From Gemmatimonadota bacterium (lineage in GTDB: Bacteria; Gemmatimonadota; Gemmatimonadetes; Longimicrobiales; Gaopeijiaceae): a DNA stretch of 5,829 nucleotides. The stretch is taken from positions 1 through 5,829 of the forward strand of contig PCCM01000110.1 in assembly GCA_002731735.1 (NCBI GenBank). The letters are read 5' to 3'. Below the pieces are notes generated by a model, which did no database searches, was not told the origin of the DNA, and saw only the letters and a list, made by a program, of their open reading frames with translations. Below, piece after piece: positions 1 to 5,829 of this stretch. Both the position numbers and the translations under genes were made by a program. Position 1 is the stretch's first letter; every line of letters starts with the position of its first letter.

Positions 1-78
1 CCTTCGGAGCGTTGGACTATCACTTTCGGGGAGCGTATGGTAGCGCTCATGGTTTGGTTGCATCTCTCGCTTTTTCCC

Positions 79-83
79 AAGGG
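79..83 (+). promoter_or_regulatory. Ribosome binding site of the epoxide hydrolase-like gene
   Basis: AAGGG lies six bases before the ATG at 90. It supports that ATG over the in-frame TTG at 12, as does the signal peptide that begins exactly there. Confidence 0.5.
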
Positions 84-89
84 TTGGTC

Positions 90-1058
90 ATGCGTGTAAC
101 AGTGCCAATTACACTGCCTGTGGCACTCCCGATAGTACCGTCCGTAGCGCTGCTTCTCGCGTTTTCGAGCCTCGATGTTGTCGCGCAGGATCGTCTGCTC
201 ATCGACCGCGTGGAGCACCACAATGTGGATAACGACGGCGTGAACGTTCACTACGTCACGCTCGGCGAGGCCACGACGGGCGAGACACTTCTGTTCGTTC
301 ACGGCTTCCCGAATTTCTGGTACGTCTGGCACAACCAGATGGAGGCCTTCGCGGACGAGTACCGCGTCGTCGCCATGGACACCCGTGCTACTAATCGCTC
401 GGGTAAGCCCGAAGGCGTCGAGAACTACGACATGCCGCTCCTCTTGGCGGACATCAACGCGGTCATCGATGACCTGGGCGTCGATCAGGTCACGCTGGTC
501 GCCCATGACTGGGGCGGCATCATCTCTTGGCAGTTCGTCATGGACGACACGTACGCCTCCAAGGTGAAGCGCCTGATCATGATGAATCTGACGCACCCGC
601 GCGGCTTCTCCCGCACGTTGGCGAACGCAACACCCGAGCAGCGGCGGGCCACGGAGTATGCGCGCACCTTTCAGCAGCCTGGTGTGGGCGCGGGGATACA
701 AAGCGGGGCCGCGGGCAGGGCGCAGCGCACCTATGGCGAGCAGGGTGAGCGCGTCGTCCGGTTCGTGCAGGAGGCCTATGAGCGGTCAGATGTCGAGCTG
801 ATGCTCAATTTCTACCGTGCGAACTACCCCAAGGAGCCGTATGTAGAGCTGACGGACTGGCCCCAGATAGACATGCCGGTCCTTCAGTTCCATGGGCTGG
901 CGGATTCCGCCGTCGACAAAGACGGACTCAGCAAGACTTGGGACTGGATCGACGGCGACTACACGCTCGTCACCTACCCGGGTATCGGGCACACCGTCCA
1001 GATCCAGGCCGCCGAGCGCGTGATCGAGACCATGCGGTGGTGGCTGACGACACACTGA
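90..1058 (+). CDS. Secreted epoxide hydrolase-family alpha/beta hydrolase
   Basis: This 322-residue alpha/beta hydrolase probably opens epoxides to diols through an Asp-ester intermediate. Residues 1-32 look like a Sec signal peptide: a hydrophobic core ending VVA before Gln33, so it should act in the periplasm or outside. The fingerprint is nearly complete: oxyanion-hole HGFP at 71-74, nucleophile Asp140 in HDWGG, acid Asp272 in HGLAD, and base His301 in GIGHT. The cap carries Tyr190 (YxxxFQQPG) and Tyr242 (NFYR), matching the two epoxide-polarising tyrosines of soluble epoxide hydrolases and favouring that activity over haloalkane dehalogenase. One oddity is that the usual RGYG/RGYN turn after strand 4 reads RATN. 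The start at 90 is chosen because AAGGG at 79-83 precedes it and the signal peptide begins there. The frame stays open to the window edge (a TTG lies at 12), so a longer form is not excluded. The next gene follows after 15 bases, suggesting co-transcription. Family call is strong; substrate is unknown. Confidence 0.88.
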   Translation: MRVTVPITLPVALPIVPSVALLLAFSSLDVVAQDRLLIDRVEHHNVDNDGVNVHYVTLGEATTGETLLFVHGFPNFWYVWHNQMEAFADEYRVVAMDTRATNRSGKPEGVENYDMPLLLADINAVIDDLGVDQVTLVAHDWGGIISWQFVMDDTYASKVKRLIMMNLTHPRGFSRTLANATPEQRRATEYARTFQQPGVGAGIQSGAAGRAQRTYGEQGERVVRFVQEAYERSDVELMLNFYRANYPKEPYVELTDWPQIDMPVLQFHGLADSAVDKDGLSKTWDWIDGDYTLVTYPGIGHTVQIQAAERVIETMRWWLTTH

Positions 1059-1063
1059 CGAGC

Positions 1064-1069
1064 GGAGGG
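1064..1069 (+). promoter_or_regulatory. Ribosome binding site of the propeller gene
   Basis: GGAGGG lies four bases before the ATG at 1074, inside the 15-base gap after the hydrolase stop. The strong site and short gap indicate that the two genes share a transcript and that the second is initiated independently. Confidence 0.65.
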
Positions 1070-1073
1070 CACA

Positions 1074-2579
1074 ATGATCCAGTCCGTCGAGAACGCCTTT
1101 CCCCTCGTAGCTTTTAGAAGGGCCTTCCTCCTCGTAGCCCTAGCGGTTCTGGGCTCCGGGGGTGCACCATCCTTCGTCGAGGGTCAGGCCGACGCTGCCC
1201 GGGCCGGGAGTGGGGCCCTCGTCGGCGACGCGATGACGGTGGCTCGGGCTACGAACGGCCAGTACATCTCGTGGCGAGAGCACATCATCGACGAAGCGGC
1301 GTCCGCCGGGTTCAAGCTGAGTGGCAGCGATGGTCTGGTCATGGCCGATATCGACAACGATGGGTACGAGGACATCGTCTCGGTGCATGAATCGGATAGC
1401 GAATATGACTCCAGTGCGTTCGACCCGGACTTCGTTCCGGACGCCGAAGGCCACGTGCGTATAGCGTTCGGTACGGCGGACCCAGACCGCTGGATCAACA
1501 TCACCCTGGCCGAAGGAACCGACGCACCCGCGCCGGAAGATGCCGCCATCGCCGACGTCAACGGCGATGGGTATCTCGATGTGATGGTGGCGGCCGAGCT
1601 GGCACATCTCATCTATTTGCAGAATCCAGGTGCCGGCGCCCGCACAGTGACTTGGCCGCGTTTGATCCTTCCCATGACCGAGGGACGGGGCTCCTATATT
1701 CGCGTGTTCCTCGCCGATTTCGACGGTGACGGGGTACCCGAGGCCACCGCCCCGAACAAGGGCGCTCAGCGGCCGGGACCCGAGGACTTCGCGCGGTCGA
1801 CCGCCGTGTCCATCTATCAGGTGACCGGCGACCCGCTTGTCGGTGACAACTGGACAGCAACGGATCTCGGACAATACAGCGTGCCGCAGAACGCCGAACC
1901 GGTGGATCTCGACGGCGACGGAGATCTGGACATCGTCGCCGGATCCCGTGGCGAGAACCGGTTGGTGTTCTTCGAGAACGTGGGTGACCTCGAGTTCCGT
2001 GAGGACTCCATTCGCATCAACGGTGCCCGGGCTGCCGGATTCAACCTGGAGTACGCGGATCTGAATCGGGATGGCCGACTCGACATCATCGGCGCGGCTG
2101 GCGGGGGGCTCTATTGGTTCGAGCAGCCCGAGCGCATCGGTGACGCATGGACCGCACATCTCATCGGGAGGTTCACGCCGGACAGCATGACGGGCCTGGA
2201 GATCGCGGACATCAATGGCGATGGGCGCCTGGACGTCATGGCCGGGAGCTACAGCCGCGGACCGCGTGAAGGTGACGGTGACGTCGATGTGAATGACGCC
2301 CTGGGACGTATTGGCTGGTTTGAGCATCCGGATGATGTGACCGGGGTTTGGCCCCGACACGACATCTCGCGCCGTAAGCGTGGCATGTTCGACAAGTTCA
2401 TCGCCAGGGATATGGATTCTGACGGTGACATCGACTTCGTCTCGACCCGGGGGAACAGCGTGCCTTGGGACGGCGTCTTCTGGCTCGAGCAGGTGCGGAC
2501 ACGGGAACCGGTGGCGTCGTTCGAGCGAGCGCGGGCAGAGGACAGCGAGGAGATGCCTCTTCCTGCTGGGCGGGAATAA
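1074..2579 (+). CDS. Exported VCBS/FG-GAP repeat protein, predicted seven-bladed beta-propeller
   Basis: This 501-residue protein has an N-terminal signal peptide: Arg15-Arg16, a hydrophobic stretch at about 17-27, and probable cleavage near residues 31-37. The rest is seven repeats, each centred on a calcium-binding DxDxDGxxD-type loop starting at residues 92, 161, 215, 278, 329, 379 and 446. The third loop ends in Glu instead of Asp. Most repeats then carry a hydrophobic strand and a W/F-F/L-E-x-P element (for example WFEQPE, WFEHPD, FFENVG). The next unit often opens with W-x-x-x-x-I/L, the first being Trp67. Seven such units fit one closed beta-propeller of the FG-GAP/VCBS class, which usually serves in adhesion, ligand binding or as a scaffold. 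No catalytic domain, C-terminal sorting signal or membrane anchor is visible, and the last 20 or so residues are a charged tail. It is probably co-transcribed with the upstream hydrolase. Its function is unknown; a lectin-like or accessory binding role is possible but unsupported. Confidence 0.85.
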   Translation: MIQSVENAFPLVAFRRAFLLVALAVLGSGGAPSFVEGQADAARAGSGALVGDAMTVARATNGQYISWREHIIDEAASAGFKLSGSDGLVMADIDNDGYEDIVSVHESDSEYDSSAFDPDFVPDAEGHVRIAFGTADPDRWINITLAEGTDAPAPEDAAIADVNGDGYLDVMVAAELAHLIYLQNPGAGARTVTWPRLILPMTEGRGSYIRVFLADFDGDGVPEATAPNKGAQRPGPEDFARSTAVSIYQVTGDPLVGDNWTATDLGQYSVPQNAEPVDLDGDGDLDIVAGSRGENRLVFFENVGDLEFREDSIRINGARAAGFNLEYADLNRDGRLDIIGAAGGGLYWFEQPERIGDAWTAHLIGRFTPDSMTGLEIADINGDGRLDVMAGSYSRGPREGDGDVDVNDALGRIGWFEHPDDVTGVWPRHDISRRKRGMFDKFIARDMDSDGDIDFVSTRGNSVPWDGVFWLEQVRTREPVASFERARAEDSEEMPLPAGRE

Positions 2580-2741
2580 CGTAGCGATCCCGACCTTGAT
2601 CCCTGCCAGCCGATGCGGGCTCTGGCGCGGAGAGGGTTGTATACGCATGATGCCAACGGTCTTCGAAGGACCGCTCGAAGGACGGATAGAGAAGGGATCT
2701 GAGCGCTTGATTTTGTGAACACTTCACGTGGGCAGGTATCC
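2580..2741 (+). other. Intergenic gap before the molybdenum hydroxylase operon
   Basis: This 162-base stretch (135 if the next gene starts at GTG 2715) is the only sizeable non-coding interval and the likely place for a promoter of the downstream operon. I found no convincing -35/-10 pair and no hairpin followed by a T run, so neither a promoter nor an intrinsic terminator can be assigned. It holds a short hairpin and direct repeat at 2657-2685. It also holds a possible 23-codon reading frame at 2647-2718, whose TGA overlaps the GTG at 2715. Confidence 0.5.
2657..2685 (+). repeat. Small hairpin with overlapping 9-bp direct repeat
   Basis: CGGTC at 2657-2661 can pair with GACCG at 2669-2673, extended by a G-T and a T-A pair to a seven-pair stem with a three-base loop. 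TCGAAGGAC occurs at 2663-2671 and again at 2675-2683, a period of 12 bases. No T run follows, so it is not a standard terminator. It could be an operator or a chance feature. Confidence 0.3.
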
Positions 2742-3428
2742 ATGGGGAAGCGCGAGAACGGCAATAACTCCGGGATTGAGGACACTTCCCGGGAGAACGA
2801 GCGAGAAGCGGACGTCGGGGAGAGCGACGTCACGCGGCGAGGGTTCTTGGAAGGAACCGGGGCCGCTCTGGTGGTCGCGGGCGTACCGAAGCTGGGAATC
2901 GCGGAGGTCGCACCGGCCACGGTCCTCTCACAGGCAGAGGCCGTTCCGCAGACCACCATCCGTGTCACGGTCAACGGAAGCCGGGAACGGGTGGAGGTGG
3001 AGGACCGGTGGACGCTCACCGAACTCCTCCGGGGCAACTTCGGGCTCACGGGCTCGAAGATCGGCTGCAACCGCGGTGAGTGCGGTGCCTGCACGGTGCT
3101 ACTCGACGGGGAGCCCGTATACTCGTGCAGCACACTTGCAGTGTGGGCAGACGGTCGGGAGATCGTGACCGTAGAGGGGCTGGAGCGCGACGGTGACGTG
3201 TCTCCGTTGCAGCAGGCCTTCATGGATCACAATGCGCCACAATGTGGGTTCTGCACGCCGGGCCAGCTGATGACCGCGACTGCCCTGCTGCACCGTAACT
3301 CGCGGCCCACAGCAGAAGAGGTGCGTGAGGCGATGGTGGGCAATCTCTGCCGCTGTTCGAACTACAACGCGATTGTGGAAGCCGTGCTTGCGGCTGCCGG
3401 AACTTCGGGATCGGGAGGTGCAGCATGA
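2742..3428 (+). CDS. Tat-exported [2Fe-2S] subunit of a xanthine oxidase-family molybdenum hydroxylase (PaoA/YagT-like)
   Basis: This 228-residue electron-transfer subunit should carry electrons from the Mo centre to FAD. Residues 31-36 read TRRGFL, a twin-arginine motif, followed by a weakly hydrophobic stretch (about 39-48) and possible cleavage after AEA at 65-67. The mature part has both expected domains. The plant-ferredoxin-like domain binds one cluster through Cys109, Cys114, Cys117 and Cys129. The helical domain binds the second through Cys168, Cys171, Cys203 and Cys205 (QCGFCTPGQ and LCRCSNY). All eight ligands are present. Length and Tat signal match E. coli PaoA, at about 230 residues. 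The start is uncertain: ATG 2742 has AGG five to seven bases upstream (2734-2736), whereas GTG 2715 would add nine residues without a good site nearby. Either keeps the Tat motif. The stop overlaps the next start by ATGA, so the pair should be translated stoichiometrically. Confidence 0.93.
   Translation: MGKRENGNNSGIEDTSRENEREADVGESDVTRRGFLEGTGAALVVAGVPKLGIAEVAPATVLSQAEAVPQTTIRVTVNGSRERVEVEDRWTLTELLRGNFGLTGSKIGCNRGECGACTVLLDGEPVYSCSTLAVWADGREIVTVEGLERDGDVSPLQQAFMDHNAPQCGFCTPGQLMTATALLHRNSRPTAEEVREAMVGNLCRCSNYNAIVEAVLAAAGTSGSGGAA
3414..3419 (+). promoter_or_regulatory. Ribosome binding site and ATGA coupling of the Mo subunit
   Basis: GGAGGT ends five bases before the ATG at 3425. That ATG overlaps the TGA of the [2Fe-2S] gene (3426-3428), the usual arrangement for translational coupling of subunits. 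Confidence 0.7.
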
Positions 3429-5596
3429 GCCCGCGGCAAGGGACCGGGCCCCTCGACCCGATGAACACGGTTGGTCACAACGTCCCCCGCATCGATTCCT
3501 ACGAGCGTGTCACCGGGAAGGCCACCTATACACGTGACGTGCGGCTTCCTGGGATGTTGTACGCTCGCGTGTTGCGGAGCCCGCACCCACACGCGCGCAT
3601 CCGCAGTGTCGACACGTCGAGGGCTGAGGCCTTGCCGGGCGTGAGGGCCGTCATCACACACGAGACGCACGAGGTGATCTACAGTTCGGGCTCCATCGCC
3701 GGGGGTCGCCAGTACAGCGACGCGGCCAAGGATGTCACTACGCACTTGCGGTACATGTTCGACAACCCGGTGCGTTTCGTCGGCCAGCCCGTGGCCGCCG
3801 TGGCCGCGGTCGACCGGCACGTGGCCGAGGAGGCGCTCCATCTCATCGAGATCGACTACGAGGAGCTGCCGTTCGTTCTCGATCCCGAGGAGGCCCTCGA
3901 GCCTGATGCTCCTCAGATTTGGCCCGAGGGTAATATCGGGCTGGATTTCGCGAACCAACCGAGACCGTCGGCGGGAACCCAAGGGGACCCGGAGGCGGGA
4001 TTCGCGGCGGCCGATCAGGTGTTTGAGGACCGATATACGACGGCCTTCGTTCAGGATGGTCAGATGGAGCCGCGCTCTGCGTTGGCGCAGTGGGATGGCG
4101 ACAAAGTCACCATCTACACGCCGACCCAGGGCATCTCGAACTGCCGCCATGACAACGCGCGGGATCTGGGGCTGGAAGACCATCAGGTTCAGATCATCTG
4201 CAAGTACATGGGTGGTGGGTTCGGTGACAAGAATGGCAGTTACTACTTCGATCTGATCGCTGCGACGCTGTCGGAAGTGGCCGACGCCCCGGTGATGCTC
4301 GAGCTATCGCGGAAGGACGACTGGCTCGGCACACACGGTCGCTGGCACACCGTGCAGGACTTCAGGGTGGGTGTGGCACAGGATGGCACCGTGACTGCCA
4401 TTGAACTGCGCGGTTACAGCGGGATGGGTCCGTATCTGAGGCGTTCCGGGGGCATCAGCGGTACCGAGGCCTATGCGTGTCCCAACGTCGACCGCACGAT
4501 CTATTCGATGCACACGAACCGAATGGTGTCGGGGAATTTCCGGGCGCCCTCGGACCCCCAGGGGTACTTCGCCATCCAGTCGATGATGGACGATATCTCG
4601 TACAAGATCGGTATGGACCCGGTCGATTTCGCGTTGAAGAACATGCGGAGGCCGACTGAGCAGCAGCGGTATACCAACTACTCGCTCGATGAGTGCATCG
4701 AGCAGGGTCGAGAGATCTTCGACTGGGAGAGCCGTTGGCGTCCTGAGCCGGGCTCGGACCCCGGCCCGATCAAGCGCGGCGCCGGCATGGCGTTCATGAT
4801 GTTCCGAGCGGGAGTCGGCCCGAGCAGTGCGATCCTCCGGGTGAACTCCGATGAGCTGTACACGCTGTACGTTGGGGTCACAGACATCGGCCCCGGCGCG
4901 AAAACGACGATGGCCTTGATCGCCGCCGAGGAACTGGGTGTTCCGCTGTCACAGGTGGAAGTGGTTTGGGGAGATACCGATCTCTGCCCGTATTCAGTGG
5001 GCGAGTCGGGGAGCCGGACCACGACGATGACGGGCTACGCGGTCGTTCAAGCAGCCCTGGACCTCAAGGGCCAGATTGTCGAGAGACGGATGCCGATAGG
5101 AGACGAGGTGCTGATCGCATCAGCGACTCCGACCCCCAGCACTCAGGGAATGCGGCGCATGTGTTTCGGCGCCCACTTCGTCGAAGTGGAAGCGGACGTT
5201 CAGCTCGGCAATGTGCGGATCACTAAGTACGTCGCCGTGCACGAGTCGGGTCGTATCCTCAATCCGCTTCCCGCCAAGGACCAAATCCGTGGCGCGGCGT
5301 TGCAGGGGGTCGGGCAGGCGCTGCACGAGGATCTCCGGTATGACCCCCTGAACGGACATCCGCTCAATGCGGGATACTACGGAGCGCGGCACGTGACCCA
5401 TATGGATGTGCCGGAAATCGAGGTGACCTTCATCGAGACCGACGACGGCTACGGACCCTACGGTGCCAAGACGGTCGGGGAGGCGGGTATCATTCTGGGC
5501 CCGGCCGCGGTGGCCAACGCGGTCTTCAACGCCATAGGACACCGTATGAAGGATCTTCCCATCACGCGGGAAAAGATTCTGGAGGCACTCGCATGA
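3425..5596 (+). CDS. Molybdopterin-binding catalytic subunit of a xanthine oxidase-family hydroxylase (PaoC/YagR-like)
   Basis: This 723-residue subunit should bind the molybdenum cofactor and hydroxylate an aldehyde or heteroaromatic carbon with water-derived oxygen. An a/b-hammerhead N-terminal domain (about 15-130: GKATYTRDV, VRFVGQPVAAV) precedes two cofactor-binding domains. Motifs seen are QMEP at 213-216, GGGFGDKNG at 263-271, FRAPSDPQG at 372-380, D487-I-GPGAKTT, GESGSRTTT from 526, and the catalytic Glu686 in KTVGEAG. Arg373 sits where xanthine oxidases have the Arg of FRGFGGPQG. The Glu that follows GGGFGGK in purine oxidases is Asn270 here, and the AYRCSFR loop of CO dehydrogenase is absent. 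Length and Glu position resemble E. coli PaoC (about 730 residues). There is no signal peptide, so export probably depends on the Tat signal of the partner subunit. ATGA overlaps join it to both neighbours. The family is certain; an aldehyde oxidoreductase is most likely, with an isoquinoline or other heteroaromatic oxidase as an alternative. Confidence 0.93.
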   Translation: MSPRQGTGPLDPMNTVGHNVPRIDSYERVTGKATYTRDVRLPGMLYARVLRSPHPHARIRSVDTSRAEALPGVRAVITHETHEVIYSSGSIAGGRQYSDAAKDVTTHLRYMFDNPVRFVGQPVAAVAAVDRHVAEEALHLIEIDYEELPFVLDPEEALEPDAPQIWPEGNIGLDFANQPRPSAGTQGDPEAGFAAADQVFEDRYTTAFVQDGQMEPRSALAQWDGDKVTIYTPTQGISNCRHDNARDLGLEDHQVQIICKYMGGGFGDKNGSYYFDLIAATLSEVADAPVMLELSRKDDWLGTHGRWHTVQDFRVGVAQDGTVTAIELRGYSGMGPYLRRSGGISGTEAYACPNVDRTIYSMHTNRMVSGNFRAPSDPQGYFAIQSMMDDISYKIGMDPVDFALKNMRRPTEQQRYTNYSLDECIEQGREIFDWESRWRPEPGSDPGPIKRGAGMAFMMFRAGVGPSSAILRVNSDELYTLYVGVTDIGPGAKTTMALIAAEELGVPLSQVEVVWGDTDLCPYSVGESGSRTTTMTGYAVVQAALDLKGQIVERRMPIGDEVLIASATPTPSTQGMRRMCFGAHFVEVEADVQLGNVRITKYVAVHESGRILNPLPAKDQIRGAALQGVGQALHEDLRYDPLNGHPLNAGYYGARHVTHMDVPEIEVTFIETDDGYGPYGAKTVGEAGIILGPAAVANAVFNAIGHRMKDLPITREKILEALA
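5581..5585 (+). promoter_or_regulatory. Ribosome binding site and ATGA coupling of the FAD subunit
   Basis: GGAGG lies seven bases before the ATG at 5593, inside the end of the Mo-subunit gene. The start overlaps the upstream TGA at 5594-5596. Confidence 0.65.
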
Positions 5597-5829
5597 AAGC
5601 TTTCACGAACCAGAATCCTCGCACGCTGGACGAAGCGGTGTCGCTCGCCCGCGAAGCGCTCCAGGCCGGACAGTCGGTCTCGTTTGCCGGCGGAGGCACC
5701 GATTTACTTCAGCTGATGAAGGACAGGCTGGTGAATCGGCCCGGATCCGGCCAGCCGGACGTCCTCGTGAACCTCAAGACCGTGGACGGGCTCGATGAGA
5801 TATCCTCGACGGCCCAGGGCGGGGTGACC
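5593..5829 (+). CDS. FAD-binding subunit of the same hydroxylase, N-terminal part (PaoB/YagS-like), cut by the window end
   Basis: Only the first 79 codons are present and the frame is open at the right edge. The protein begins MKAF, as medium subunits of this family often do. FAGGGTDLLQLMKD at residues 31-44 fits the FAD pyrophosphate-binding loop (AGGTDL-x-x-x-MK) of the FAD-binding domain in molybdopterin dehydrogenases. It is followed by the usual strand with D-V-L-V-N-L near 56-61. The subunit should accept electrons from the [2Fe-2S] clusters and pass them to an acceptor. The second FAD motif and the C-terminal CO-dehydrogenase flavoprotein domain lie beyond the window. No signal peptide is seen, consistent with assembly before export on the Tat signal of the small subunit. 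It starts by ATGA overlap with the Mo-subunit gene. The order small-large-FAD differs from E. coli paoABC, which is small-FAD-large. Confidence 0.9.
   Translation, partial: MKAFTNQNPRTLDEAVSLAREALQAGQSVSFAGGGTDLLQLMKDRLVNRPGSGQPDVLVNLKTVDGLDEISSTAQGGVT

Noticed and set aside
12..41. A -35/-10-like pair, TTGGAC and TATGGT, 18 bases apart
   Set aside because: The match to consensus is weak and upstream sequence is missing, so it could be chance.
12..89. Extension of the hydrolase to a TTG at 12
   Set aside because: It would bury the signal peptide behind 26 extra residues and ignores the AAGGG placed before the ATG at 90. It is not fully excluded because the frame is open to the window edge.
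507..990. Hydrolase as haloalkane or fluoroacetate dehalogenase
   Set aside because: Both share the Asp nucleophile, but the paired cap tyrosines in YxxxFQQPG and NFYR are the epoxide hydrolase pattern.
1116..1130. Arg-Arg in the signal peptide of the propeller protein as a Tat motif
   Set aside because: The context is AFRRAFLL without the usual preceding Ser/Thr. It fits an ordinary Sec n-region better, and no cofactor is expected.
1140..2648. A 502-codon open frame on the minus strand
   Set aside because: It lies antisense to the propeller gene, whose signal peptide, ribosome binding site and seven calcium loops are clear. The antisense product has no recognisable domain and reflects the Asp-rich GC-rich repeats.
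2249..3223. A 324-codon minus-strand frame
   Set aside because: It spans the end of one real gene and the start of another on the opposite strand, and its Ser/Arg-rich product shows no motif.
3362..4183. A 273-codon minus-strand frame
   Set aside because: It is the mirror of the Mo-subunit coding sequence, with no motif or ribosome binding site.
3425..5596. Mo subunit as an aerobic CO dehydrogenase large subunit (CoxL)
   Set aside because: The AYRCSFR active-site loop is absent, and the small subunit has a Tat signal, unlike Cox proteins.

Overview
The window is GC-rich (roughly 60% by eye), densely coding and read entirely on the + strand. It holds four complete protein genes and the first 79 codons of a fifth. 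It comes from a bacterium whose products are exported by both Sec and Tat signals, which suggests a diderm. A calcium-loop propeller protein of the VCBS/FG-GAP type next to a Tat-exported molybdenum hydroxylase would suit environmental phyla such as Gemmatimonadota, Acidobacteriota or Planctomycetota. That placement is a guess from style, because no phylogenetic marker is present. I saw no RNA gene, mobile element, CRISPR array or origin.

Layout. (1) 90-1058: alpha/beta hydrolase of the epoxide hydrolase family with a Sec signal peptide. (2) 1074-2579, 15 bases downstream: an exported protein with seven DxDxDGxxD calcium loops, probably a seven-bladed beta-propeller. (3) 2580-2741: a non-coding gap with a small hairpin and direct repeat, and no convincing promoter or terminator. 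(4) 2742-3428, 3425-5596 and 5593 to the window end: the [2Fe-2S], molybdenum-cofactor and FAD subunits of a xanthine oxidase-family enzyme. They are joined by two ATGA stop/start overlaps, so they form one translationally coupled operon.

The last three genes should make one heterotrimer. Substrate is hydroxylated at the Mo centre, electrons pass through two [2Fe-2S] clusters to FAD, and then to an acceptor. Only the iron-sulfur subunit has a twin-arginine signal and the catalytic subunit has none. The folded complex is therefore probably carried out as a unit, as in the E. coli periplasmic aldehyde oxidoreductase PaoABC (YagTSR). The active-site signature excludes CO dehydrogenase (no AYRCSFR loop) and argues against a classical purine oxidase, but the substrate cannot be read from sequence.

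All the modules appear to act outside the cytoplasm. A working idea is an extracytoplasmic oxidation or detoxification locus, with epoxide opening beside aldehyde or heteroaromatic oxidation. This rests on gene proximity only.
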